A stretch of DNA of 64,000 bases. Origin: JBHFEI01 sp041928815 (GTDB lineage Bacteria > Pseudomonadota > Alphaproteobacteria > Rhizobiales > Rhizobiaceae). Below the pieces are notes generated by a model, which was not told the DNA's origin, ran no database searches, and saw only the letters and a list, made by a program, of their open reading frames with translations. This document shows, piece by piece, positions 43,802 to 52,635 of the stretch. The stretch is from contig NZ_JBHFEI010000009.1 of NCBI RefSeq assembly GCF_041928815.1, forward strand, positions 226,082-290,081, given 5' to 3'. A program made the position numbers and the translations under genes. The first letter of the stretch is position 1. Every line of letters begins with the position of its first letter.

Positions 43802-44093
43802 TGCATCACCTTGGGAAGTGGCAGTGCTTTACGTCAAGCAAGTGGGGAGTGCAATGCACAAGGTCTAGCCAGCCCTTGCCCATTTCCACGCCAGAGAAGC
43901 GGCGCTGCTGCGCCCGAAGCGGTCATCCTGCCCAAATTGTAAACGTATGGTCTAGACGATATTATGTGTTTGACAGGATGAATATCTAGATGATACGCTC
44001 ATTTCACAATAGATAAATAGACAAAATCATAAGTCTATACATGAAGTGGGAACGGGCGCGAGACGCGCCCACGACGTCAAACAGGAGGCCTGA
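43802..44093. promoter_or_regulatory. Divergent control region of the amide operon with TCTAGAYGAT repeats
   Basis: The 292-base gap contains no gene and turns AT-rich after 43930. The direct repeats TCTAGACGAT (43951-43960) and TCTAGATGAT (43985-43994) are 34 bases apart. A TTGACA (43970-43975) lies between them. A third TCTAGACG copy (43068-43076) lies in the regulator-kinase gap. They are candidate binding sites for the response regulator. AGGAGG (44083-44088) is the ribosome site for the binding-protein gene. Confidence 0.55.
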
Positions 44094-45428
44094 ATGACCA
44101 CCGGCAACGATACCGGCCGCATCCGCATGCCCATGTTCAGCGGGGCGTTCGACCGCCGCACCGTCCTGAAGCTCGGCGCCGGCGCGGCCGCCGCCACGCT
44201 CGCCGCCCCCGCCATCCTGCGCGCCGCGAGCGACACGATCCTCATCGGCGTGCCCTCGTCGCTGTCGACCCCTTACGGCGTCGCCGACGACACCGATCAC
44301 CTCAACGGCACGACGCTCGCCGTCGAGGAGATCAACGCCGCCGGCGGCATTCTCGGCCGCGAGATCGAGCTCTTCGTCCCCGACGTCGACAAGCTCTCGC
44401 CGGAAAGCTGCCGCCAGGCGATCGCCGCCTGCATCGACAAGAAGGTGATGGCGATCTCCAATTCCTTCCTCTTCGCGCCGATCCCGGCGATGGACGAATC
44501 CGCCAAGTACAAGTGCCCCTATATCCAGGGCAACACCCAGCGCAACGCCACCGAGGCCTACAAGGCCGATCCGGTGAAATACAGCCACGTGCTGCAGACC
44601 GACCCCTCCGAAACAAATTACGGCTGGACCTATCCGCTGTGGCTGCAGAAGATGGAGGAGACCGGCGTCTGGAAGCCGAAGAACCGCAAGATCCACATCG
44701 TCTCCGAGCAGGTCGCCTACAACCAGACCATCCTGAAGGCGGCGAAGGAATCGATCGCGAAATTCGGCTACGAGCCGGCCGAACTCACCGACATCCAGTA
44801 TCCGGTCAACGACTGGAGCCCGGTGATCAAGCGGCTGCAGGAGGTCGATGCCGGCGCGATCATGATCAACCACTGGGTCGCCGCCGAATATGCCGCCTTC
44901 TGCAAGCAGTTCGCCGCCAATCCCGTGCCGGGCGCGCTCGTCTACCTGCAATACGGTCCCTCGCAGCCGGAATTCCTCGAACTCGGCGGCAGTTCCACCG
45001 AGGGCTTCTGCTGGAGCACCGTGCTCGGCGTCTATGGCGACGAGACCGGCCAGGCCTTCCGCAAGAAATATCTCGAACGCTTCCCCGAATTCGTCGGCAA
45101 TATGGGCCTCGTCTATACCGGCAACGGCTACGACATCGTCCAGTACCTGAAGCGCGCCTGGGAGGCGACCAAGGCGCCCGAGGATTTCGCCGCCAACGTC
45201 AAATGGATCCGCGAGAACCCCTATCGCGGCGTCTGCGGCATGATGGACATGAACAACGAGTACCAGGAGGCGCTGCACTATCCCGACAACGGCTTCGGCA
45301 ACCAGGCGAGCGAACTGGAAAAGGGCATGAGCCAGCTCTTCGTCCAGGTGCAGAACGGCGAGCACAAGATCATCTGGCCGAACGAGATCGCCGAATCGAA
45401 GCTCCAGCCCGCCCCCTGGTGGTCTTGA
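44094..45428 (+). CDS. Tat-exported amide/urea-type ABC solute-binding protein
   Basis: A 444-residue Peripla_BP_6 protein. The N-terminus carries a twin-arginine signal (DRRTVLKLGAGAAAATLAA, Arg21-Arg22) with cleavage near residue 44. The fold is that of UrtA/FmdD proteins that bind urea, short amides or branched amino acids. It opens the seven-gene operon and has AGGAGG upstream. Given the downstream dimethylformamidase genes, an N-substituted amide is the likely ligand (inference). Confidence 0.9.
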   Translation: MTTGNDTGRIRMPMFSGAFDRRTVLKLGAGAAAATLAAPAILRAASDTILIGVPSSLSTPYGVADDTDHLNGTTLAVEEINAAGGILGREIELFVPDVDKLSPESCRQAIAACIDKKVMAISNSFLFAPIPAMDESAKYKCPYIQGNTQRNATEAYKADPVKYSHVLQTDPSETNYGWTYPLWLQKMEETGVWKPKNRKIHIVSEQVAYNQTILKAAKESIAKFGYEPAELTDIQYPVNDWSPVIKRLQEVDAGAIMINHWVAAEYAAFCKQFAANPVPGALVYLQYGPSQPEFLELGGSSTEGFCWSTVLGVYGDETGQAFRKKYLERFPEFVGNMGLVYTGNGYDIVQYLKRAWEATKAPEDFAANVKWIRENPYRGVCGMMDMNNEYQEALHYPDNGFGNQASELEKGMSQLFVQVQNGEHKIIWPNEIAESKLQPAPWWS

Positions 45429-45444
45429 GCGGCGGACGAGACCG

Positions 45445-46161
45445 GTGCAAGCGCCTCTTTTCTCCTGCGACAACCTTTCGCTCGACCTCGGCGGGCGCGA
45501 GGTGCTGCGCAAGATCGGCTTCTCCCTCAAAAGGGGAGAGGTCCTCGGCATCATCGGCCCGAACGGCGCCGGCAAGACCAGTCTTCTGGAAATCCTGTCG
45601 GGGCGCTACCAGCCGAAGACCGGCCGGGTCACCTTCAAGGGCGAGGACATCACCGCGCTGCCGCTGTTCAGGCGGGCGCGGCTCGGCCTCGGGCGCACCT
45701 ACCAGACGCCGATCGTCTGCGAGGACCTGACGGTCGGCGAGACCTTCAAGGCCGCCCGCCAGGCGTTCCGGCCGTATCTGACGCGCTTCGACGCCGAATA
45801 CGGCGCCGGCCTCGTCGATTTCGTCACGCCCCACGCCACGCCGAACGCGCGGCTGAAGACCTTCGAGCGGCGCAAGCTCCTGCTCGCCAACCTGCTGATG
45901 CGCCGGCCGGACGTCCTCCTGATGGACGAGCCGGCGGCGGGGCTGATCAATGCCGAGATCGACGAGATCGACCAGATCCTGCGCATGCTGTCGAAGGAGA
46001 TGAACATCGGCGTCGTCATCGTCGAGCACCGCATGGAACTGCTCGAATCGATCGCCGACCGGGTGATGGTCATGGATGCCGGCGAGGTGATCGCGGAGGG
46101 GCTGATGCAGGACGTGATCCGCAGCCCCGCCGTGCGCGCCGCCTATTTCGAGGCCCACTGA
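45445..46161 (+). CDS. LivG/UrtD-type ABC ATPase with a degenerate signature motif
   Basis: A 238-residue ABC domain starting with GTG, 16 bases after the binding-protein stop. Walker A GPNGAGKTS, Walker B VLLMDEPAAG and the H-loop VEHRM are intact. Where LSxGQ should stand the sequence reads RLKTFERRKLLLANLL, so the signature motif is not recognisable. If so, one of the two ATP sites of the heterodimer with the next ATPase would be catalytically impaired. Confidence 0.88.
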   Translation: MQAPLFSCDNLSLDLGGREVLRKIGFSLKRGEVLGIIGPNGAGKTSLLEILSGRYQPKTGRVTFKGEDITALPLFRRARLGLGRTYQTPIVCEDLTVGETFKAARQAFRPYLTRFDAEYGAGLVDFVTPHATPNARLKTFERRKLLLANLLMRRPDVLLMDEPAAGLINAEIDEIDQILRMLSKEMNIGVVIVEHRMELLESIADRVMVMDAGEVIAEGLMQDVIRSPAVRAAYFEAH

Positions 46162-46306
46162 CCGGCATTCGCCGGGCCTCGTTTCGCCAGAACACGCAAG
46201 AACGCGCCGCTGCCGCACTCGCCGGCATCGGCCAGAGATCGACATGAGCGCGCCCGCATCCGTCATCGACGGGGCGAGGCGACGCCAGCGCGGGAGCACG
46301 ACAACC

Positions 46307-47014
46307 ATGACCGACGTGCTGGTCATCGACGGCCTGTCGGCCGGATACGGCCCCTTGCGGGTCATCCACGACCTCGACCTGATCATCAAGTCGGGCGAGC
46401 GCGTCGGCATCGTCGGGCTGAACGGCCACGGCAAGACGACGTTGCTCTATGCGATCGCCGGCCTCACCGGCTGGCAGCGCGGCTCGATCCGGCTCAACGG
46501 CGTCGAGATCGGCCGCACCCGCAGCCAGGGTCCCGGCCGCTACACCCACCAGATCGTCCGCCAGGGTCTCGCCATCATGCCGCAGGGCGACGAGATCTTC
46601 ACCGGGCTCACCGTCGAGGAGCATCTCGACAGCGGCGCCTTCACGCCCGAGGCCTGGCGCGACCGCAAGGCGCGGAAAGAACGCGTGCTCGATCTCTTCC
46701 CCCCGCTCGCCAAGCTGATGAAGACGGCCGTCGGGCGTCTCTCCGGCGGCGAGCGCCGCATGGTGTCGATCGGCCGCGGCCTGATGACCGACGCGAAACT
46801 CTACCTCGTCGACGAACCCTCGCTCGGGCTTGCGCCGAAGATCAGCCAGAGCGTGATGGAGGCGTTGTTCTCCCTCGACCTCAAGGACAGCGCCATGTTC
46901 ATCGCCGAGCAGAACGTCGCCCTCCTCGAAGGCCGTGTCGACCGCGTCATCGGCATGCATGCCGGCAAGCTGAAGGGCGAGGCCTCGTCCTCCTTCAGCA
47001 TCGCCACGACCTGA
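46307..47014 (+). CDS. LivF/UrtE-type ABC ATPase
   Basis: A 235-residue ABC domain started at MTDVLVIDGLSAGYG; an ATG 63 bases upstream would add 21 residues and cannot be excluded. Walker A GLNGHGKTT, the signature LSGGERRMVSIGRGLM and Walker B LYLVDEPSLGLAP are intact. It pairs with the previous ATPase to energise the two permeases. The gap of about 145 bases before it is wider than others in the operon and shows no gene. Confidence 0.9.
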   Translation: MTDVLVIDGLSAGYGPLRVIHDLDLIIKSGERVGIVGLNGHGKTTLLYAIAGLTGWQRGSIRLNGVEIGRTRSQGPGRYTHQIVRQGLAIMPQGDEIFTGLTVEEHLDSGAFTPEAWRDRKARKERVLDLFPPLAKLMKTAVGRLSGGERRMVSIGRGLMTDAKLYLVDEPSLGLAPKISQSVMEALFSLDLKDSAMFIAEQNVALLEGRVDRVIGMHAGKLKGEASSSFSIATT

Positions 47015-47029
47015 ACGGACACGCCCCCC

Positions 47030-47911
47030 ATGGACATTTCCTTCATCCTCATCAACGCCGTCGTCGTCGCCTGCATCTACGGGCTGATCGCGGTCGCGGT
47101 GTCGATCACCTGGTCGAGCCTCGGCCTGATCAATCTCGGCTACGGCTTCGTCTTCTCCTTTGCCGGCTACGGTGCCTGGCTGACGGCGATCTACGTGACG
47201 AAGATGCCGCTCGTCGTCATGGCGGCCGGCATCCTTTCAGGCGCGCTCTGCGGCGTGCTGATCTGCCTCGTCGTCTTTATCCCGCTGCACGACAAGCCGA
47301 ATTTCACCACGCGCGGCATGATCGGCACGCTGGCGATCAGCCTCATCGGCTCGCAGGCGCTCCTGATGCAGTTCGGGCCCCGCGCCAAGGCGCTCCCCGA
47401 ATTCTTCGGCAATTGGAGTTTCAAGATCGGCGGCACGGTGCTGACCTCGGACCGCATCGGCATCGTCGTCTGCGCCTCCGCCATGCTCGCCTTCGTCGTC
47501 CTCTGGATGAAGGGCAGCCGGCGCGGCCTTGAAATCCGCGCGATGATGATGAACCCGCACGCCGCCTCGATCGTCGGCATCGGCATCCGCCGCACCGGCA
47601 TCTATGTCATGGCCGTCACCGGCGCCATGGCGGGGCTCGCCGCCGTGCTTCTGTCCCAGACCTATTACGTCGCGCCCTTCAGCGGGCTGACGCCGCTGAT
47701 CAAGGGCGTGTCGATTGCGCTTTGCGGCGGCCTCGGCAGCGTCCAGGGCGCCGTCATCGCCGCCGTCATCCTCGGCCTGACGGAGGCCGCGACCTCGACG
47801 CTGCTCGGCGGGCAATACGTGCTGATCACCCAGTTCCTCGTCATCATCTGCATTCTGATCGTCCGGCCCCGTGGCATTTCGGGCCTCCTCGACAAGGCAC
47901 GCGAACAATGA
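47030..47911 (+). CDS. LivH/UrtB-type ABC permease
   Basis: A 293-residue membrane protein with about eight hydrophobic segments (NAVVVACIYGLIAVAVSIT at the start) and the family pattern SLGLINLGYGFVFSFAGY and GVSIALCGGLGSVQGAVIAA. It is the first permease of the amide transporter. Its stop overlaps the next permease gene by ATGA. Confidence 0.92.
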   Translation: MDISFILINAVVVACIYGLIAVAVSITWSSLGLINLGYGFVFSFAGYGAWLTAIYVTKMPLVVMAAGILSGALCGVLICLVVFIPLHDKPNFTTRGMIGTLAISLIGSQALLMQFGPRAKALPEFFGNWSFKIGGTVLTSDRIGIVVCASAMLAFVVLWMKGSRRGLEIRAMMMNPHAASIVGIGIRRTGIYVMAVTGAMAGLAAVLLSQTYYVAPFSGLTPLIKGVSIALCGGLGSVQGAVIAAVILGLTEAATSTLLGGQYVLITQFLVIICILIVRPRGISGLLDKAREQ

Positions 47912-49566
47912 GCGACACATTCGAACGCAAGCAGCTCCGCTGGATCAACCCGCTTGCCGTCTGGGGCACGGCGGAGGGCCTCGACGAGGTCGCCTCCGTC
48001 ACGACGCCCAACCCGCGCGACGTCTGGGACGACAACACCGCCTACAAGGTGAAGACCCACAAGGTCGGACGGCTGAAGCATTACGTCGTCTGGCCGGCCC
48101 ATGGCGAGACCCTCTGGTCGCGCTGGCGCTGGTGGCCTACGCGGCGTAATCTCCTGCACATCCACGGGCTCTACAACCGCAAGACGCTCAAGGCCGAGAA
48201 GAAGATTGACGACCGGCGGCCGATCTACTGGGCGCTGGCGCTCATCGTCATCGCGCTCGGGCCGCTGCTGTTTCCCGCCTCGATGCAGAACACGCTGCTG
48301 TCGGCCGGCGCGATCTTCTGCATCTTCGCCGCGATCAATGTCTGCTGGACGCTGATCGTCGGCACGGCGAGCATCTTCTCGCTGGCGACCTATGCCGTCG
48401 TCGGCGTCTCCGCCTTCATGACCACCTGGGCGTCGATCCAGTACGGCCTGCCCTGGTACACGATGCCGGTGATGGGCACGGTGATCGGCGGGGCGATGGG
48501 CGCGCTGATCGCCTTCCCGGCGCTGAGGCTCGACGGCTTCTACTACGCGCTGCTGACGCTCGGCCTCAACGAGCTCTGCCGCGTCTTCTTCACCACGTCG
48601 AAACAGTTCGGCTCGGCCTCGGGCGGCCTTTACGGCGCCGACACCTATATCCCCGACACGCTTTCGCCGCTCGCCCAGTCGCTGACCGGCTATTACGGCG
48701 CCTTCCTGCTGCTGCTCGCCGCGCTCTTCCTCTTCCGCTTCATCAACGGCAAGCGGCTCGGCCGCATCCTGCGCATGGCGCCGGAAAAGCGCGAGGCCTT
48801 CGCCCAGGCCTGCGGCGTCGACTACCGCACCGCCCGCGTGACCATCTTCCTCGTCACCTCCGCCGCGCTCGGCTTCATCGGCGGCTTCTATGCCGCGCAA
48901 TATCGCGGCGTCGCCTTCTCGATCTTCTCCTTCGACACGGTGCTGCTCGGGCTCGCCATGCTGACGATCGGCGGCATCGGCAAGGCGGAAGGCGCGATCC
49001 TCGGCACGCTCGTCGTCACCTTCCTCGACAAGGTGCTGATCGAGATCGGGCCGCTGCGCTATTTCCTCATCGGCCTGATCATGCTCGCCGTCGTGCTCTT
49101 CCTCAACAAGGGCTATTTCGGCATCAAGCAGCAGTTCAACGCCTGGCGCGACAAGAAGCGCGGCGAATGGCGCTCGATGCGGGCCGAGAAGGGCGGCGAG
49201 GCGCTGCCGGAGGAAGCGACGGAGATCGACGACAAGGACGAGCTGTTCTTCCGCCGCTTCGACAAGCTGCAGCGCGATCATCTCAAAAAGATGATCTGCC
49301 CCGAGATCATCGAGGAGCACCGCCGGCGGCCGCTCGGCCAGCACAGCGAGGCGCTGGAGCGCGTGCTCTATTATTTCCGCCGCTCGCCGATGGAGGACAA
49401 ATACGCCCTGCATCACATCGCCGCCACCGACCGCTACAAGATCATCGCGTTTTCGGGAAAGCGCGGCGTCTCGCCCCGCGTCGTCGAGGACCGCGAATAC
49501 GAGACGATGGACGACGCCTATCACGCGATCTTCATGCGCCGCATCCACGACCTGATGGAGTCCTGA
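47908..49566 (+). CDS. LivM/UrtC-type ABC permease fused to a DmfA1-like domain
   Basis: A 552-residue protein, far longer than usual LivM permeases. Residues 1 to about 105 form a hydrophilic N-terminal extension; about 106-400 carry the membrane segments with the LivM patterns TASIFSLATYAVVGVSAFM and LGLAMLTIGGIGKAEGAILG. Residues 442-552 form a soluble domain homologous to the DmfA1 small subunit encoded next: both contain IE-x-HRR-x-P-x-G-x-x-SE-x-L-x-R-x-L-x-YFRR-x-P-x-E, 27 of about 66 positions identical by eye, and share RG, DA-x-H-x-IF and D-x-M in the tail. The domain should face the cytosol and may dock the DmfA2 large subunit. Confidence 0.92.
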   Translation: MSDTFERKQLRWINPLAVWGTAEGLDEVASVTTPNPRDVWDDNTAYKVKTHKVGRLKHYVVWPAHGETLWSRWRWWPTRRNLLHIHGLYNRKTLKAEKKIDDRRPIYWALALIVIALGPLLFPASMQNTLLSAGAIFCIFAAINVCWTLIVGTASIFSLATYAVVGVSAFMTTWASIQYGLPWYTMPVMGTVIGGAMGALIAFPALRLDGFYYALLTLGLNELCRVFFTTSKQFGSASGGLYGADTYIPDTLSPLAQSLTGYYGAFLLLLAALFLFRFINGKRLGRILRMAPEKREAFAQACGVDYRTARVTIFLVTSAALGFIGGFYAAQYRGVAFSIFSFDTVLLGLAMLTIGGIGKAEGAILGTLVVTFLDKVLIEIGPLRYFLIGLIMLAVVLFLNKGYFGIKQQFNAWRDKKRGEWRSMRAEKGGEALPEEATEIDDKDELFFRRFDKLQRDHLKKMICPEIIEEHRRRPLGQHSEALERVLYYFRRSPMEDKYALHHIAATDRYKIIAFSGKRGVSPRVVEDREYETMDDAYHAIFMRRIHDLMES

Positions 49567-49568
49567 CC

Positions 49569-49946
49569 ATGTCCGAGACCCTGGACCCGACGGCCGACGT
49601 CGTCGACGGCGACATCGTCTGCCGGCAAAGTTTCGACCGGATCACCCGGCGTTATCTCCGCCAGATCGTCAGCGACGAACTGATCGAGGCGCACCGGCGC
49701 AACCCCTCCGGCCGCCCTTCGGAACCGCTCGGCCGGCTGCTCGCCTATTTTCGCCGGCTTCCGCCCGAGGGCCAGTACCTGCTCGCCGCCGTTCCCGGCG
49801 GCGGCTACCGCATCCTCAGGATGGCGAGCGCGAGCCGCGGGCGCGCCCTCCCTGCGGGCGACGAGATCTTCCCGACGCCGGATGCGGGCCACCACGGCAT
49901 TTTTCTTTTGAAGCTCAAGGACATGATGGACGCTGACAATGGCTGA
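49569..49946 (+). CDS. dmfA1: N,N-dimethylformamidase-type small (alpha) subunit
   Basis: A 125-residue protein, close to the about 130 residues of known DMFase small subunits. It is identified by position directly before, and overlapping by 8 bases, the DmfA2 gene, and by its homology to the C-terminal domain of the preceding permease (core ELIEAHRRNPSGRPSEPLGR). No catalytic motif is expected; in the known enzyme the large subunit holds the iron site. It starts two bases after the permease stop, so expression is coupled. Confidence 0.85.
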   Translation: MSETLDPTADVVDGDIVCRQSFDRITRRYLRQIVSDELIEAHRRNPSGRPSEPLGRLLAYFRRLPPEGQYLLAAVPGGGYRILRMASASRGRALPAGDEIFPTPDAGHHGIFLLKLKDMMDADNG

Positions 49947-52260
49947 ACAGAAGATTTTCGGTTACGCGGACAAGATCTCCGTCAGGCAGGGCGAGACCAT
50001 CTCCTTCCACGTCAACGCCGACGGCGCCGACACGGCGCAGGCGCAGCTCGTCCGCCTGATCCACGGCGACAACCACAAGGACGGCCCCGGCTTCGTCGAG
50101 CGCGAGGTCGCCCATCCGGTCAACGGCGCCTGGGCGGTGAAGAAGCAGTTCACCCAGCTCGGCAACTATATCCCGATCGACGATCCCGCCGGCACGCTGA
50201 AGCTCGACGGGGCGCTGTCGCTCTTCACCTTCATCTGGCCGACCCTGCCGAGGAAGGGCAAGCGCCAGACGATCGTCGGCCGCTGGGATTCGCTCACCAA
50301 CGAGGGTTTTGCCCTCGGCATCAACCCGCAGGGCCATCTCGAATTCTGGGTCGGCGATGGCAAGGAGGTCGACTACGTCACCGCCGAACTGCCACTGATC
50401 AAAAAGGTCTGGTACATGGTCGGCGCCTCCTTCGACCCGGCGACCGGCACCGCCACGCTCTACCAGCAGGGCGTGATGAACCGCTACAATTCGCTGATCG
50501 GCCCGGTCGTGCCCTACGACTTTTCCTCCCATGTCCGCACCACCTTCCGCTTCCGCCAGAAGAACCGCGCCGACATTCCCTTCATCATCGGCGGCGCCCG
50601 CGACAACCACGTGCTGCGCGGCGATTTCGTCAACGACCTCTATTCCGGCAAGATCGACCGTCCCGGCCTCTACGACCGCGTCGTCTCGCGCGAGGAATTC
50701 GACGGGATCCGCGCCGGCAAGGCACCGCCCTCTGCCGGCCTCGTCGCCTACTGGGACACCTCGGCCGGCTACACCGAGAACGGCATCACCACCCTTGTCG
50801 TCGACACCGGCCCGCACAAGCTCTCCGGCACCGGCGTGAACCACCCCGTGCGCGGCATGACCGGCTGGAACTGGAGCGGCAAGAACGACTGCTTCCGTCT
50901 CGCGCCGCACGAATATGGCGGCATCGAGTTCCATGCCGACGCGGTGACCGACTGCAAATGGCAGGTGACCAACAGCATGCGGGTCCCGGCCGACCTGCCG
51001 AGCGGCATCTATGCGATCCGGCTGCGCATCGGCCCCGGCAAGGGCTTGAGCGAGGAATACATCGTCTTCGTCGTGCGCTCGGCGACGCCGACGGCAAAAC
51101 TCTGCTTCCTCGTGCCGACGGCGAGCTATCTCGCCTATGGCAACGAGACGCTCTCCTTCGACGCGCAGATCATCCAGCCGATGACCGGCCAGCCGCCCGT
51201 CGTCACCGACATCGACATCGAGACCTACGAGCATGGCGAGTTCGGCTTCTCGACCTACAACGAATTCGAGGACGGCGCCGGGGTCTGCTTCTCGTCCTAC
51301 AAGCGACCGCTGATCAACATGCGGCCGAAATACCGCATGTCGAGCATGAACATCACCTGGCAGTTCCCGGCCGATCTCTCGATCGCCGCCTGGATCGACG
51401 CCATGGGCTATGACTGCGAATACATCACCGACGAGGACCTGCACAAGGAGGGCATCGACGCGATCCGCCCGTTCAACTGCATCCTGACCGGCACCCATCC
51501 GGAATATGTCTCCGAACCGATGCTCGACGCGCAGGAGGACTGGGTGAGGGAGGGCGGAAGGCTCGTCTACATGGGCGGCAACGGCTATTACTGGTGCGTC
51601 GGCTTCACGCCGGAGGATGTCGCCTGCATGGAGGTGCGCAAGCTCGACAGCGGCATGCGCGCCTGGGCGGCCAAGCCCGGCGAGCATTACCTGCAGTCGA
51701 CCGGCGAGAAGAGCGGCCTGTGGCGCAACCGCGGCCGGGCGCCGCAGAAGCTGCTCGGCGTCGGCATGATCTCGGAGGGCTTCGAGACCTGCGCCCCCTA
51801 CCGCAAGATGCCGGACGCCTGGCATCGCACCGTCTCCTGGATCACCGAGGGCATCGAGGGCGAGATCATCGGCGAGCGCGGCCTTGCCTATGGCGCCGCC
51901 GCCGGCATCGAGATCGACCGCTACGACCTCAGCCTCGGCACGCCGCCGCACACGAAGATCATCGCCTCGTCCGGCGGCCATTCCGACAATTACGTGCTGG
52001 TGACGGAGGAGATCCTCTATGCCTATGCCGGCATGGTCGGCTCGATCGACTACCGCATCCGCGCCGACATGACCTATTACACCAGCTTCAACCACGGCGC
52101 GGTTTTCTCCACCGGCTCGATCGGCTTCGGCCAGGCGCTGCCGGCCGACAGTTTCGAAAACAGCGCCTCGAAGCTCCTGAAGAACGTCGTCGACGCCTTC
52201 ATCAAGGACGGCCCGCTGCCCGGCACGCGCTGGACGCTGGAGGAGAAGCAGTGGCGCTAG
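49939..52260 (+). CDS. dmfA2: N,N-dimethylformamidase-type large (beta) subunit
   Basis: A 773-residue protein, matching the about 760 residues of DMFase large subunits. The N-terminal half has jelly-roll/concanavalin-like strands (VGRWDSLTNEGFALGINPQG), the C-terminal half a glutamine-amidotransferase-like fold (LTGTHPEYVSEPMLDAQEDW, MGGNGYYWCVGF). The Paracoccus enzyme is reported to hold a mononuclear iron through two tyrosines and one glutamate (from memory); the counterparts here are probably Y400 (SYLAY), Y440 (FGFSTY) and E522 (HPEY). It hydrolyses an N-substituted formamide to formate and an amine in the cytosol. The true substrate may differ from DMF. Confidence 0.9.
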   Translation: MAEQKIFGYADKISVRQGETISFHVNADGADTAQAQLVRLIHGDNHKDGPGFVEREVAHPVNGAWAVKKQFTQLGNYIPIDDPAGTLKLDGALSLFTFIWPTLPRKGKRQTIVGRWDSLTNEGFALGINPQGHLEFWVGDGKEVDYVTAELPLIKKVWYMVGASFDPATGTATLYQQGVMNRYNSLIGPVVPYDFSSHVRTTFRFRQKNRADIPFIIGGARDNHVLRGDFVNDLYSGKIDRPGLYDRVVSREEFDGIRAGKAPPSAGLVAYWDTSAGYTENGITTLVVDTGPHKLSGTGVNHPVRGMTGWNWSGKNDCFRLAPHEYGGIEFHADAVTDCKWQVTNSMRVPADLPSGIYAIRLRIGPGKGLSEEYIVFVVRSATPTAKLCFLVPTASYLAYGNETLSFDAQIIQPMTGQPPVVTDIDIETYEHGEFGFSTYNEFEDGAGVCFSSYKRPLINMRPKYRMSSMNITWQFPADLSIAAWIDAMGYDCEYITDEDLHKEGIDAIRPFNCILTGTHPEYVSEPMLDAQEDWVREGGRLVYMGGNGYYWCVGFTPEDVACMEVRKLDSGMRAWAAKPGEHYLQSTGEKSGLWRNRGRAPQKLLGVGMISEGFETCAPYRKMPDAWHRTVSWITEGIEGEIIGERGLAYGAAAGIEIDRYDLSLGTPPHTKIIASSGGHSDNYVLVTEEILYAYAGMVGSIDYRIRADMTYYTSFNHGAVFSTGSIGFGQALPADSFENSASKLLKNVVDAFIKDGPLPGTRWTLEEKQWR

Positions 52261-52322
52261 GGCATTTCCAGCCGAAGCCTGATCGCGTCGGCGTCGGAAA
52301 ATGCGAAGAAAGAAGGATTTAG

Positions 52323-52465
52323 AGCATTTTCGGTGACCCCGTGATCACCGGAAATGCTTTAAAGCGTGTCTCGCAAAGGTGTGCAGCGGTTTTGCGAAAA
52401 GACACGCGTAAAAACAAAGACCTAAAGCGTACGAGCGAATCTGAAAGATCGCGACACGCTTTAGG
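52323..52465. repeat. Mosaic of palindromes (RIME-like intergenic element), possible terminator
   Basis: Three nested inverted repeats: AGCATTTTCGGTGA/TCACCGGAAATGCT (52323-52336 and 52345-52358, 13 of 14 pairing), GCGTGTC/GACACGC (52364-52370 and 52401-52407), and a perfect CCTAAAGCGT/ACGCTTTAGG (52421-52430 and 52456-52465). The sequence style (GCGTAAAAACAAAGACCTAAAGCG) is that of rhizobial intergenic mosaic elements. The first stem, 63 bases after dmfA2 and followed by TT, could also end the operon transcript. No gene was seen between 52261 and 52635. Confidence 0.7.
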
Positions 52466-52635
52466 ACATCCGTTTTGCTCAGGTGGTTTCGCCTCGGCGT
52501 CCTAAGGCACTCGGTCAGGTTCACGCGGTCCTTCCGATCGCAGGACCACGGCATGCCGGTCGGGGATGCGTGGATGGCCTGCCTCGTCCTGCCGCCGAAC
52601 GGCACGAGGCGCGCGCGATCACGGCGCCGCCGCCG

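Noticed and set aside
47665..49548. A 627-codon open frame antisense to the fused permease
   Set aside because: The permease frame has clear membrane segments and homology; the antisense peptide is charged and repetitive without any family motif.
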